Shown here: positions 18,916-27,718 of the stretch, one piece after another
How the letters are laid out: every line of letters begins with the position of its first letter
Numbering within the stretch: the stretch's first letter is position 1
Assembly: GCF_000306945.1 (NCBI RefSeq)
Contig: NC_018518.1
Location: 2,232,001 to 2,296,000 of the forward strand
Origin: Bordetella pertussis 18323
Lineage (GTDB): Bacteria; Pseudomonadota; Gammaproteobacteria; Burkholderiales; Burkholderiaceae_B
DNA: 64,000 nucleotides
Direction of reading: 5' to 3'
Position numbers and translations under genes: made by a program
The notes under the pieces: generated by a model
The model's database searches: none
Seen by the model: only the letters and a program-made list of their open reading frames with translations
What the model was told of the DNA's origin: nothing

Positions 18916-19705
18916 CTAGTCTCCGGTAAATGTGGGGGCCGTGCCGGCCAGGAAGGCGCGCACGCCCTCCCGGTGGTCGCGGCTTTCGGCATAGGAAAAG
19001 AAATCCAGGTATTCGTCTTCGCCCAGCGGCGCGCCGGCGCACAGGCGGCGCGCCTGGCGCTTGTTCAGGCGCGCCGCCTGCGGGGCGCCGCCCAGGATGG
19101 CGGCCACGCTGCGCTGCACCGCCTGGTCCAGTTCGGCCGCGGGCACCGTGCGCGTGACCAGCCCCAGGCGCAGCGCTTCGGCGGCGTCGAAGACGCGCCC
19201 TTCGAGCAGGATGGCCAGCGTCACCGCGCGGCCGACCAGGTCGAGCAGGCCGCGCATTTCGTCCGGCGCCATCGGAAAGCCCAGCTTGCCGATCGGCACG
19301 CCGAAGCGGGCCGACTCGGCGGCGATGCGCAGATCGCACTGCGCGGCGATCTCCAGGCCGCCGCCCACGCACACGCCCTCGATACGGGCCAGCACGGGAT
19401 GCGGGCAGGCGGCCACCGCGGCCAGCGCCGGCGCCAGGATCTCGCGGTGATAGCGCTGCACCCCGGCCAGGTCGGCGCGTTCGGCCGGAAACTCGCGGAT
19501 GTCGGCGCCGGCGGCGAAATGCCCTTCGGCGCCGGCGACAACCACGCAGCGCAGCGTCGGCCCCGAGGGCCTCGAAGACCTCGCGCAGCTGCCGCCACAT
19601 CGCGACCGTCATGGCATTCATGCGGCCCGGATGGCTCAGCGTGACATGGGCCACGCCGGCGTCGATGCGGCACAGGATCTGCCCGGGCGGGGAATTCGGC
19701 TTCAT
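18916..19705 (-). pseudogene. Enoyl-CoA hydratase/isomerase family protein, frameshifted
   Basis: Crotonase-fold protein. The first ~50 residues (MKPNSPPGQILCRIDAGVAH to LREVFEALGADAAL) are in one frame, and the rest (VVVAGAEGHFAAGADIREF, the oxyanion-hole CVGGGLEIAAQCDLRIA, FGVPIGKLGFPM) is in another. The break is at about 19545-19551, where one extra base (or two missing) separates CTG from GTG. The downstream part could start at the GTG at 19545 but would lack the N-terminal strand pair. It sits between malonyl-CoA decarboxylase and synthetase; a crotonase is not required for malonate breakdown, so its role is unclear. Confidence 0.82.
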
Positions 19706-19713
19706 GGCGCGGC

Positions 19714-21015
19714 TCATCCCAGGCGCGCGATGCCGCGGCTGACTTGCGGCTTGCCTTCGTTCAGGCGGGCCAGGTTGCCGTCCAGCTCGCCCAGTTCGTA
19801 GAGGTAGTTCACCATCATGCCGCAGGACTGCGCCAGCCCCTTGGCCGAGGTGTCGGCGGCCCAGTTCAGGCGCTCGATGCGCGCGCCGTTGCCCAGATGG
19901 AAACGGGCCACCGGATCGAGCGGCTGGCCGGCCCGCATCGCCTGCAGGTAGCGCGCGGCCAGGCGCAGGCCCGCGCGCTGCACCACTTCCGACGGTTTGC
20001 CCGTGGCCGCGCGCGCCAGCCGCGCCACCCAGCGCGCGCCGTCCGGCGCGCCGCTGCGCGTGCGCGCCTTGTCGCGCACCGCCTGCTCGACCTCCTGCGC
20101 GTCCAGCCGCGACAGCCAGTCGACGAAACCGGGGATGGGCGACAGCGTGGCGAAGAATTTCAGCTTGGGCAGTTCCTGCAGCAGGCGGTCGATCACGCGC
20201 TTGAGCAGGAAGTTGCCGAAGCTGATCCCGCGCAGGCCGGGCTGCGTATTCGAGATGGAATAGAAGATCGCCCAGCGCGCCTTGTCCAGGTCCTGCGGCG
20301 GCGCGCTGGTGTCGAGCAGCGCCTGGACGTTGTCGGCCATCTGGGCCGAAAACGCCACCTCCACGAAGATCAGCGGCACATCCGGCATCTGCGGATGGAA
20401 ATACGCATAGCAGCGCCGGTCGCCCGCCACCCGGTGGCGCAGGTCGTCCCACGAGCGGATTTCGTGCACGGCTTCGTAGAGGATCAGCTTCTCGAGCAGC
20501 GAGGCAGGCGAGTCCCAGGTCAGCGGGCGCAGCTCCAGCAGGCCCACGTCGAACCAGGCCGACAGCAGCGCCTCCAGCTCCTTGTCCAGGGCCTGCAGTC
20601 CGGCGACCTGCTTGCGCCAGCGCAGCATGTCGGCGCGCAGCGCCACCAGGAAACGCAGTCCGTCGGGCAAGGCATTGAACCGCTTGAACAGGCGCGTGCC
20701 CTGCGCGCCGTCGCCCTGCATGCCGGCGCCGACCTGCGCCAGCCCGCCCAGCATGGCGCGGCGCCGCTTGCCGTCGGCCTGCTCGTAGGCCAGGCGCCAG
20801 GCCTGCGCCAGCTTGTTGGCGCGCACATCGGTCAGGCGCGCCTCGAACAATTGCGCCAGGTCGGCCGGCGGCGGCAGCCTGTCTCGCTCGAACAGCCGGC
20901 CCAGCCGGGCGATCAGGCCGGCGCTTTCGCCGGCGGCCGATGCGTCGACCGCCTCCGGTTCGGCGTCAGGCGTGCGTGCGACGCGTGCGGATGCCTGGGG
21001 ATCGAGTGCGGACAT
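19714..21015 (-). CDS. Malonyl-CoA decarboxylase
   Basis: Converts malonyl-CoA to acetyl-CoA and CO2. The 433-residue protein shows the MCD family features: an N-terminal helical domain (LAQLFEARLTDVRANKLAQA) and the GNAT-like catalytic domain with YEAVHEIRSWDDLRHRVAG, CYAYFHPQMPDVPLIFVEVA (around 205), IFYSISNTQPGLRGISFGNF (around 258), FATLSPIPGFVDWL (around 300, with the catalytic Ser/His region) and a C-terminal HLGNGARIERLNWAAD. With the synthetase it forms the MatA/MatB pair for growth on malonate. Its start overlaps the GntR regulator gene by 50 nt. Confidence 0.93.
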   Translation of the reverse strand: MSALDPQASARVARTPDAEPEAVDASAAGESAGLIARLGRLFERDRLPPPADLAQLFEARLTDVRANKLAQAWRLAYEQADGKRRRAMLGGLAQVGAGMQGDGAQGTRLFKRFNALPDGLRFLVALRADMLRWRKQVAGLQALDKELEALLSAWFDVGLLELRPLTWDSPASLLEKLILYEAVHEIRSWDDLRHRVAGDRRCYAYFHPQMPDVPLIFVEVAFSAQMADNVQALLDTSAPPQDLDKARWAIFYSISNTQPGLRGISFGNFLLKRVIDRLLQELPKLKFFATLSPIPGFVDWLSRLDAQEVEQAVRDKARTRSGAPDGARWVARLARAATGKPSEVVQRAGLRLAARYLQAMRAGQPLDPVARFHLGNGARIERLNWAADTSAKGLAQSCGMMVNYLYELGELDGNLARLNEGKPQVSRGIARLG

Positions 21016-21730
21016 GGTTGAGCTCCTGTACGGCTTGAACGGCGGGTGAATCGATGGCGGCGGCCCCGCCGGCCGGCTCCTGCCCGGCCAGCGCCTGCAG
21101 GGCGGCCAACTGGCGCAGCAGGTGCTTGCGGGTCAGGGCCTCGGCGCCTTCCAGGTCGCGCGCCTTGAGCGCGGCGAAGATGGCCATGTGCTCGGCGCAG
21201 GATTCGCGGATGCGCCCCGGCAGCGCCAGGCTCTTGTGGCGAAACAGGCTGAGCACCTTGCGCAGGTTGTCGACCATGTCGGACAGCCAGCGGTTGTCGG
21301 CCAGGGTCTGCACCGCGACGTGGATGCGGTAGTTGGTCTCGTAATAGGCGTCGATGCGGCCGGCCTGCGCATGCGCCTGCAGGGCGCGGTGCAAGGGTTC
21401 GAGCGCGCGCAGGTCGTCTTCGCCGGCGCGCTGCGCCGCCTCGAAGGCGCAGCGTCCCTCCAGCATGGCCATGAGCGGAAAGATCTGCTCCAGGTCGCGC
21501 ACCGTCAGCTCGTTGACGAAGCAGCCCCGGCCCGGCTCCAGGCGTACCAGGCCCTCGGTAGCCAGTACCTTGAGGGCCTCGCGCAGCGGCGTGCGGGAGA
21601 TGCCCAGCTGCTCGGTCAGCCCCGCCTCGTCCACCCATGCGCCGGCGCCCAGCGCATGGGTGCGGATCATGGTGCGCAAGCGATCCGCCACTTCCAGGTA
21701 CAACGCCTGCCGGACGATGGGTGTAGTCAT
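20966..21730 (-). CDS. GntR/FadR-family transcriptional regulator of the malonate genes (MatR-like)
   Basis: A 254-residue regulator with an N-terminal winged helix (LYLEVADRLRTMIRTHALGA, LTEQLGISRTPLREALKVLA, GLVRLEPGRGCFVNEL) and a C-terminal all-helical FCD ligand domain with the metal-binding pattern of FadR-type proteins (NYRIHVAVQTLADN, CAEHMAIFAALKARDLEGAE). It is the first gene of the malonate operon. A 16-bp palindrome at 21750-21765, 20 bp before its start, is the probable operator, implying autoregulation and control of the downstream genes by malonate or malonyl-CoA. Confidence 0.9.
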   Translation of the reverse strand: MTTPIVRQALYLEVADRLRTMIRTHALGAGAWVDEAGLTEQLGISRTPLREALKVLATEGLVRLEPGRGCFVNELTVRDLEQIFPLMAMLEGRCAFEAAQRAGEDDLRALEPLHRALQAHAQAGRIDAYYETNYRIHVAVQTLADNRWLSDMVDNLRKVLSLFRHKSLALPGRIRESCAEHMAIFAALKARDLEGAEALTRKHLLRQLAALQALAGQEPAGGAAAIDSPAVQAVQELNHVRTRSPGIRTRRTHA

Positions 21731-21749
21731 GGGCTGCCCCTAGGCCGTA

Positions 21750-21765
21750 ATTCATAATTATGAAT
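21750..21765. promoter_or_regulatory. 16-bp palindromic operator upstream of the malonate regulator
   Basis: ATTCATAATTATGAAT is a perfect inverted repeat, strikingly AT-rich in this GC-rich DNA. It lies 20 bp upstream of the GntR-type start and is the expected site for that dimeric regulator. Seen directly; binding is inferred. Confidence 0.65.
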
Positions 21766-21843
21766 AAGGCGATGGTAGCCTGCTTTGCGGCGGCCGTTAA
21801 GGACCGCGCGCCTAGGATATTCCCAGGGGAGGAAGCCGCCCGC

Positions 21844-22614
21844 TCAGAAGTGCAGCACGCCGTCGACCGCGTGGCGGGTCAATGCCCGCGCCCAGCGACG
21901 CGCCGGCAACCCGTACTGCGCCTCGACGGTTTCGGCGCGCGCCAGCAGTTCGGCCGGGGTGATGGCCAGCGGCGGGCCGGAAAACGCCAGCACGATCTGG
22001 TTGCCCGCGTCGATCTCGGGCAGCAGCACCAGGCGGTCGTCGAAAGCCTTGCTCAGGTTGTCGATGTTGCGCCCGTAGCTCTCGTGGCGGCCGAACAGGT
22101 TGACCGACAGCACGCCCACCTCGCCCAGCACACGGCGGCAATCGCGGTAGAACTTGACCGAATCGCGCACCGGGCCGCGCGCCTGCGCGTCGTAGAGATC
22201 GACCATGAGCACCGGGCAATCGCCGGCGCGCGCAGGGTCGGCCACCCAGGCGCCGGCATCGTCATGATGCACGTCCAGGCGCTGCGGCGTGGGCAGGCGG
22301 AAAAACATCTGGCAGACCGCGGTGACCTGGGGGTTCCATTCGACCACCGTCACCGGGCTGCGCGTGTGCTTGAGGCAGAACCGCGCCAGCGACCCCGCGC
22401 CCAGGCCGAGCAGGCCGATGGATTGTTCGCGCGGCGGCTCGAGAAAAAGCAGCCAGGCCATCATCTGGGCGGTGTACTCGAGCACCAGCCGGGCCGGGTC
22501 GCGGATCAGCATCGCGCCCTGCACCCACTCGGTGCCGAAATGCAGATAACGGATGCCGTCGGCTTCGGACAGCGAAGGTTGGTCGAGTTCTGAGGGGGTG
22601 TAGCGAATAGGCAT
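21844..22614 (-). CDS. Spermidine-synthase-like methyltransferase-fold protein
   Basis: A 256-residue protein of the spermine/spermidine synthase family. It begins MPIRYTPSELDQPSLSEADG and shows the Rossmann-like core: IGLLGLGAGSLARFCLKH (glycine motif, around 82), VTVVEWNPQVTAVCQMFF (acidic residue for the adenosyl moiety, around 105), LMVDLYDAQ (around 160) and VLSVNLFGRH. The typical SpeE gatekeeper motifs are only partly visible, so the true aminopropyltransferase function is uncertain. It might be a SpeE-like protein of unknown substrate. It lies downstream of the thiolase gene on the same strand. Confidence 0.75.
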   Translation of the reverse strand: MPIRYTPSELDQPSLSEADGIRYLHFGTEWVQGAMLIRDPARLVLEYTAQMMAWLLFLEPPREQSIGLLGLGAGSLARFCLKHTRSPVTVVEWNPQVTAVCQMFFRLPTPQRLDVHHDDAGAWVADPARAGDCPVLMVDLYDAQARGPVRDSVKFYRDCRRVLGEVGVLSVNLFGRHESYGRNIDNLSKAFDDRLVLLPEIDAGNQIVLAFSGPPLAITPAELLARAETVEAQYGLPARRWARALTRHAVDGVLHF

Positions 22615-22698
22615 CGCGGCATTGTAGCCACTGCGCCCCCCCCTCGCCGCAGGGCGAGGGCGGGCTCGCGGCGCCAGCGGCGCCACGAGCGCCGGACC

Positions 22699-23880
22699 TC
22701 AGACGCGCTCGAAAATGGCGGCGATGCCCTGCCCGCCGCCGATGCACATCGTCACCAGCGCGTAGCGGCCGCCCACGCGCTGCAACTCGTACAAGGCCTT
22801 GACCGTGATGATGGCCCCGGTCGCGCCGATGGGATGGCCCAGGCTGATGCCGCTGCCGTTCGGATTGACCTTGGCGGGATCCAGCTCCAGCTGGCGCGTC
22901 ACCGCGCAGGCCTGCGCGGCGAACGCCTCGTTGGCCTCGATCACGTCGAGCTGGTCGACGGTCAGGCCAGCGCGCTTGAGCGCGGCCTGCGTGGCCGGCA
23001 CCGGGCCGATGCCCATGATCTCGGGGTCCACGCCGGCATGCGCATAGGCCACCAGGCGCGCCATCGGCGCGATGCCGCGCTGCGCCGCCGCGGCCGCGCT
23101 CATCAGCACCACCGCCCCCGCGCCGTCGTTCAGGCCCGACGCGTTGCCCGCCGTGACCGTGCCGTTTTCCTTCTGGAACACCGGCCGCAGGGCCGCCATG
23201 CCTTCGATGGTGATGTCGCGGCGCACGTGCTCGTCGGTGTCGAACACTGTCTCGCCCTTGCGCGTCTTCAACGTCACCGGGACGATCTGGTCGCGAAAGC
23301 GGCCCGCGTCGATGGCGGCCGCGGCGCGGCGATGCGACTCGACCGCCAGCGCGTCCTGGTCGGCGCGGCTGATGGAATAGCGCGCCGCCACGTTCTCGGC
23401 CGTCACGCCCATGTGCATGCGGCCAAACGGATCGGACAGCGCGCCGGTCATCATGTCGACCATGGCGCTGTCGCCCATGCGCGCGCCCCAGCGCTGCGCC
23501 GGGGCGATATACGGCGCGCGGCTCATGCTTTCGGCGCCCGCGCCCACGGCGATCTCGGTATCGCCCAGCATGATGGTCTGGGCGGCCGACACGATCGCCT
23601 GCAGCCCCGACCCGCACAGGCGGTTGACGTTGAACGCCGGGGTTTCCTTGCCGATACCGGCGTTGATCGCGGCCACGCGGGACAGGTACATGTCGCGCGG
23701 CTCGGTGTTGATGACATGGCCGACGGCGACGTGGCCGACCTCGGGGCCGGCCACGCCGGCGCGCGCCAGCGCTTCCCGGATGACCGTGGCGCCCAGGTCG
23801 CAGGGCGCCACGTCTTTCAGGCCGCCGCCGAAATCGCCAATGGCGGTACGGGCAGCGGCTACGACTACGACTTCGTTCAT
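22699..23880 (-). CDS. Acetyl-CoA acetyltransferase (thiolase)
   Basis: Biosynthetic or degradative thiolase of 393 residues, the standard length. The nucleophile cysteine is in RLCGSGLQAI (around 90), the conserved histidine in GISLGHPIGATGAI (around 350) and the second cysteine in CIGGGQGIAAIFERV at the C-terminus. Also visible are MSRAPYIAP and NGTVTAGNASGLNDGAGAVV. Start MNEVVVVAAARTAIGDFGG was chosen because that is the usual thiolase N-terminus. It probably makes or cleaves acetoacetyl-CoA or 3-ketoadipyl-CoA-like substrates; context does not decide. Confidence 0.93.
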   Translation of the reverse strand: MNEVVVVAAARTAIGDFGGGLKDVAPCDLGATVIREALARAGVAGPEVGHVAVGHVINTEPRDMYLSRVAAINAGIGKETPAFNVNRLCGSGLQAIVSAAQTIMLGDTEIAVGAGAESMSRAPYIAPAQRWGARMGDSAMVDMMTGALSDPFGRMHMGVTAENVAARYSISRADQDALAVESHRRAAAAIDAGRFRDQIVPVTLKTRKGETVFDTDEHVRRDITIEGMAALRPVFQKENGTVTAGNASGLNDGAGAVVLMSAAAAAQRGIAPMARLVAYAHAGVDPEIMGIGPVPATQAALKRAGLTVDQLDVIEANEAFAAQACAVTRQLELDPAKVNPNGSGISLGHPIGATGAIITVKALYELQRVGGRYALVTMCIGGGQGIAAIFERV

Positions 23881-23952
23881 GATGTCAATTCCTCCTGTTT
23901 TCATGCGGTATGGCCATGCAATCGATCATACCGCCGCTCGCCGCGGCATGCC

Positions 23953-24327
23953 TCAGCGGCCCGCCGCCCGGGCGCTGATGCCATTGGCCACGCCCATGTT
24001 GGCCTTGGAAACGTCGTGGATCATCACGCGCACATCCGTGCCGTCGATGCCTATGCTGTCGCACACGGCGCGGTTCAGCGCGCCGATCAGCGCCTCTTTC
24101 TGCTCGTCGGTGCGGCCGGCGATCATGTCCACCGTCACCAGCGCCATTTGCCGGCCCAGCTCGCCCGCCACGATGACATGGGCGGCAGGGACTTCCTCCA
24201 GCACCACGCGCACGCTGGCCAGCGGCGCGCCGATACTGTCGACCACAGCCTGGCAGGCGGCCGCGAGCAGCGCCGACTTCTGCGCCGGCTGGTGGCCTTG
24301 CATGATCTGTACATTCAAGAGAGGCAT
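23953..24327 (-). CDS. Two-domain tautomerase (4-oxalocrotonate tautomerase/MIF superfamily)
   Basis: A 124-residue protein made of two similar ~60-residue halves. The first starts MPLLNVQIMQGHQPAQKSAL, with the Pro1 catalytic residue after Met removal. The second starts near residue 61 (MALVTVDMIAGRTDEQKEAL) with Ala in place of Pro. Each half ends in a paired V-R-V strand (ASVRVVLEEV and TDVRVMIHDV). Only the first half should have a catalytic proline once fused, as in other fused tautomerases. The substrate is unknown. It lies 72 bp upstream of the thiolase gene on the same strand. Confidence 0.85.
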   Translation of the reverse strand: MPLLNVQIMQGHQPAQKSALLAAACQAVVDSIGAPLASVRVVLEEVPAAHVIVAGELGRQMALVTVDMIAGRTDEQKEALIGALNRAVCDSIGIDGTDVRVMIHDVSKANMGVANGISARAAGR

Positions 24328-24427
24328 GACAGGGTTCCGAGAGCGATTGGGAAAACGGCCACCCACTGGTGACCGTCTTCCATCATATCGCCGTCGGGGC
24401 GTGCGGCGAAACCCGCGGGCGGCCGGC

Positions 24428-25690
24428 TCAGGCCGCGTCGCGCTCGTGCGCCTGCCCCGCGCCGTCCGAGGCCGCGTCCGCAGCATCGCCCTGCCCGTCG
24501 GCCGAGTCGGACTCGGCCAGCACCGGCGTGACCAGCTCGACCACCTTCTTGCGCGACAGCATGCCGATGAACTCGTCGCCCTCGCCCGTCACCGCCACCG
24601 GCTGGTCGCTGTGCACCAGCTGCGCCAGCACCTGGTCCAGGCCGGCGGTGGCCGGCACCGAGGCCAGGTCCTCGACGAAGCGCGACACATCGCGCGCGCC
24701 CTCGTCCACCGCCTGCTGCGCGGCGGCGGCCATCAGCACGCCCGCCAGGCGCTTGCCATCGAGCACCGGAGCGTACTCGTAGCTCAGCGCCTGCATGCGG
24801 TCCAGCGCATGCGCCGGCCGCGAGCGCATCGTCAAGGTCAGGCGCGGCGGGTTGACCGCGTGCGCCGCGTTGAGCACCTTGGTGCGGTTGACGTCCTGCA
24901 GGAACGACTGCACGTATTCGGTGGCGGGATTGAGCAGGATGTCTTCCGGCGTGCCTTCCTGCACCAGCTCGCCGTCCTTCAGGATCGCAATGCGGTTGCC
25001 CAGGCGCAGCGCCTCGTCCAGGTCGTGCGTGATGAACACGATGGTCTTGTTCAGCTTGGCCTGCAGCTGCAGCAGGTGGTCCTGCATCTCGCGGCGGATC
25101 AGCGGGTCCAGGGCCGAGAAGGCTTCGTCCATCAACAGGATCTCGGCGTCGGTGGCCAGCGCCCGCGCCAACCCCACGCGCTGCTGCATCCCGCCCGACA
25201 ACTGGTGGGGATACTGGTTCTCGAAGCCGGACAGGCCTACCTGGTCGAGCCAATGGCGGGCCCGCTGTTCGCGCTCTGCGCGCGCCACGCCCTGCACCGC
25301 CAGCCCGTAGCCGGCGTTGTCCAGCACCGTGCGGTGGGGGAACAGGCCAAAGCGCTGGAAGACCATGCTCATCTTCTTCTGGCGGAACGTCTCCAGGTCG
25401 CGCTTGTTCAGGCTGACCACATCCACGCCATCGACCAGGATATGGCCGGCGCTGGGCTCGATCAGGCGGTTGAAGTGGCGGATGAGCGTCGACTTGCCCG
25501 ACCCCGACAGCCCCATGATCACGTAGATGCTGCCTTCCTCGATGGACAGGCTGATGTCGCGCAGGCCCAGCGTGTGGCCGCTTTTGGCCAGCAGGTCTTC
25601 CTTGCTGATGCCGTCGCGGGCGGCCTGCAGCCACTTGCCGGGATGCGGGCCGAAGATCTTGTAGATATTCTTGACTTCGATTTTGCTCAT
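24428..25690 (-). CDS. proV: Glycine betaine/proline ABC transporter ATP-binding protein
   Basis: ATPase of the osmoprotectant importer, 420 residues. It begins MSKIEVKNIYKIFGPHPGKW; Walker A is GLSGSGKSTLIRHFNRL (around 59), the signature is LSGGMQQRVGLARALA (around 165) and Walker B is ILLMDEAFSALDPLIR (around 186). The C-terminal ~140 residues form tandem CBS domains (ALSYEYAPVLDGKRLAGVLM, DQPVAVTGEGDEFIGMLSRK), the ionic-strength sensor typical of this family. Its ATG overlaps the permease... stop junction as ATGA at 25690-25687, with proW translated from the opposite side of the pair in the same operon order proX-proW-proV. Confidence 0.95.
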   Translation of the reverse strand: MSKIEVKNIYKIFGPHPGKWLQAARDGISKEDLLAKSGHTLGLRDISLSIEEGSIYVIMGLSGSGKSTLIRHFNRLIEPSAGHILVDGVDVVSLNKRDLETFRQKKMSMVFQRFGLFPHRTVLDNAGYGLAVQGVARAEREQRARHWLDQVGLSGFENQYPHQLSGGMQQRVGLARALATDAEILLMDEAFSALDPLIRREMQDHLLQLQAKLNKTIVFITHDLDEALRLGNRIAILKDGELVQEGTPEDILLNPATEYVQSFLQDVNRTKVLNAAHAVNPPRLTLTMRSRPAHALDRMQALSYEYAPVLDGKRLAGVLMAAAAQQAVDEGARDVSRFVEDLASVPATAGLDQVLAQLVHSDQPVAVTGEGDEFIGMLSRKKVVELVTPVLAESDSADGQGDAADAASDGAGQAHERDAA

Positions 25691-26544
25691 CGCTGGCCTC
25701 CCGTGCGTACGCGTTGCCCGTACGATTGCGTGATGCGGTCAAACAGCACCGCCAGCACGACGATGCCCAGCCCGGCCAGCAGTCCGCGGCCGACCTCCAG
25801 GCGGTTGATGCCCAGCAGCACTTCATAGCCCAGGCCGCGCGCACCGATCATCGAGGCGATGACCACCATCGACAGCGCCATCATGGTGGTCTGGTTGATC
25901 CCGGCCATGATGTTGGGCAGGGCCAGCGGCAACTGCACGCCGAACAGCTGCTGGCGCGGATTGGCGCCGAAGGCGCGCGCCGCCTCCAGGACTTCGCGGT
26001 CGACCAAGCGGATACCCAGGTCGGTCAGGCGGATCAGCGGCGGCACGGCGTAGATCACGGTCGCGATGATGGCCGGGATCTTGCCCAGCCCGAACAGCAT
26101 CACGACCGGGATCAGGTACACGAAGCTGGGCATGGTCTGCATCACGTCCAGCACCGGCAGCATGCCGGCGCGCAGCCAGTCCACCCGCGCCATCAGCACG
26201 CCCAGCGGGATGCCGATCACCACCGAAAGGCCGGCGGCCATGATCATGAGCGCCAGCGTCTGCATGCCGGCGTCCCACAGGCCCAGCACGCCGATGACGC
26301 ACAGCAGCGCGCCCATGGCCAGGCTCAGGCCGATGCGGCGGCTGACCAGCCACGCGATGGCGATGGTGACCGCCACCACCGCCCACCACGGCGACTGGCG
26401 CAGCACCTGCTCCAGCCAGACCAGCACGCTCAGGAAAGGTTGCGACATCGCTTCCAGCGTGTCGGCGTAGTTGGTAACGAGATGATCGACGAATCCGTCG
26501 ATGGCCCCGCGCACTGCGCGCGCGGGAATGACTTCAGGGAACAT
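25687..26544 (-). CDS. proW: Glycine betaine/proline ABC transporter permease
   Basis: Inner-membrane permease of 285 residues with an N-terminal periplasmic/amphipathic segment and about six to seven membrane helices. Family motifs are MQTMPSFVYLIPVVMLFGLG (around 137) and the ATPase-contact EAA loop near EAARAFGANPRQQLFGVQLP (around 195), followed by MAGINQTTMMALSMVVIASM. Its stop overlaps the proV start by 4 nt, indicating coupled translation. Solute uptake protects against osmotic stress. Confidence 0.95.
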   Translation of the reverse strand: MFPEVIPARAVRGAIDGFVDHLVTNYADTLEAMSQPFLSVLVWLEQVLRQSPWWAVVAVTIAIAWLVSRRIGLSLAMGALLCVIGVLGLWDAGMQTLALMIMAAGLSVVIGIPLGVLMARVDWLRAGMLPVLDVMQTMPSFVYLIPVVMLFGLGKIPAIIATVIYAVPPLIRLTDLGIRLVDREVLEAARAFGANPRQQLFGVQLPLALPNIMAGINQTTMMALSMVVIASMIGARGLGYEVLLGINRLEVGRGLLAGLGIVVLAVLFDRITQSYGQRVRTGGQR

Positions 26545-26645
26545 CAGGCGACTCCATTCTGGCGTATCGCGCGGCCCGGGAAAGGGCCGCTCCGGCGTAC
26601 GGGGCCGGCGACACGGGATGCCCGGGGCCTATGGCCGCGCCGGGC

Positions 26646-26709
26646 GCGATCGGCGCCCCCGTCGGGCGCCATCGCGGGCCACGGCGGCGCAATGGCGCCA
26701 TCGTGGCCC
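26646..26709 (-). terminator. Two adjacent hairpins between proX and proW
   Basis: The 172-bp gap holds one stem at 26676-26709 (8 bp GGGCCACG/CGTGGCCC, then a 3x3 internal loop and 4 bp more), only 7 nt after the proX stop, and a second at 26646-26675 (12 bp with one bulged base). There is no T-tract. They probably stabilise the proX message or reduce read-through into proWV; inferred. Confidence 0.4.
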
Positions 26710-26716
26710 TGGACCG

Positions 26717-27718
26717 CTACAGGGCGGTCTGGACGCGCTCGGCCACGTCGGCCGGCACCCACTTCTTCCAGACGTCGGCCTGGTTCTTCAGGAACCACTG
26801 CGCCACGGCGCCGGACTCGTCGCCGGACTCTTCCATGTGGGCCAGGGTCTGGTCCATGACCGGCAGCGGCACCGCCACCTTGGACAGGAACTCGGTCAGC
26901 TTGGGCGCCTCTTCCGAGAACCGAGTATTCACAGCGGTGAACACCGGGTTCTCGGGATAGGCGCTAGGCTGCGGATCGCTGCATTTGGGCGCCGTCAGGC
27001 ACTTGTGCTTTTCCGCATCGTACGGCGGCAGTTCCAGCTTGACCAGATCCATCGAGCCGACCAGCGGCGTGGGGTACCAGTAATAGAACACCACGTCCTG
27101 CTTGCGCTTGTAGGCGGACATCAGGGCCGCCTTCTGCGCCGCGCCGGTGCCGGGCGAGTACAGCGTGTAGCTGTCACCCAGCTTGAGCGCATGGAACAGG
27201 TTGGTGCTGGTCACTTCGCAGCCCCAGCCCGCCGGACAACCATAGAAGCGCCCCTTGCCGGGCTCCTCGGGGTCCTTGAAACGGTCCTTGAACTTGGGCA
27301 GGTCGGCCGCCGACTTCAGCTCGGGCAGGCGCTCGGCGGTGTAGCGCGGAACGAACCAGGCTTCGCCGCCCATGTAGAGCTCGCCCACCCGCTTGACCTT
27401 GCCGGTCTTCTGGGCGCGGTCCCAGGGGTCGGCAACGCTGTTGAGCCAGATTTCGGTATTGATGTCGAGGTCGCCGCGCTCCAGGGCGGCCAGCGCCGGC
27501 AGGGTCTCGGTGGGCAAGACCTCGGTCTTGCAGCCATAGCCCTTTTCCATGATGAAGCGCTCGATGTCGACGAGGACGAGGTTGGATTCCCAATTCATGC
27601 CGCCGAAATTGACGGGCCGCGAGACTTCGCACTGGGGCTTGTCGGCTGCCTGGGCCGCACCGCTGAACGCGCATAGTGCGGCCAGGGCGGCCAGGGTCTT
27701 TACTGGGGTGAAACGCAT
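26717..27718 (-). CDS. proX: Glycine betaine/proline periplasmic binding protein
   Basis: Receptor of 333 residues with signal peptide MRFTPVKTLAALAALCAFSG ending AQAAD. The OpuAC-type domain has VNFGGMNWESNLVLVDIERF (around 35), the cation-pi box candidates in INTEIWLNSV and MGGEAWFVPRYT, GCPAGWGCEV with paired cysteines, and FYYWYPTPLVGSMDLVKLEL (around 215). It is the first gene of a proXWV operon, an order different from E. coli proVWX. The start is at the signal peptide; the frame is open upstream without support. Confidence 0.93.
   Translation of the reverse strand: MRFTPVKTLAALAALCAFSGAAQAADKPQCEVSRPVNFGGMNWESNLVLVDIERFIMEKGYGCKTEVLPTETLPALAALERGDLDINTEIWLNSVADPWDRAQKTGKVKRVGELYMGGEAWFVPRYTAERLPELKSAADLPKFKDRFKDPEEPGKGRFYGCPAGWGCEVTSTNLFHALKLGDSYTLYSPGTGAAQKAALMSAYKRKQDVVFYYWYPTPLVGSMDLVKLELPPYDAEKHKCLTAPKCSDPQPSAYPENPVFTAVNTRFSEEAPKLTEFLSKVAVPLPVMDQTLAHMEESGDESGAVAQWFLKNQADVWKKWVPADVAERVQTAL

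Noticed and set aside
17369..20452. 1027-codon minus-strand frame spanning the CoA ligase and beyond
   Set aside because: A chance open frame. The ligase starts at the GTG at 18910, the middle holds only the 5' end of the crotonase, and the rest is off-frame over the decarboxylase.
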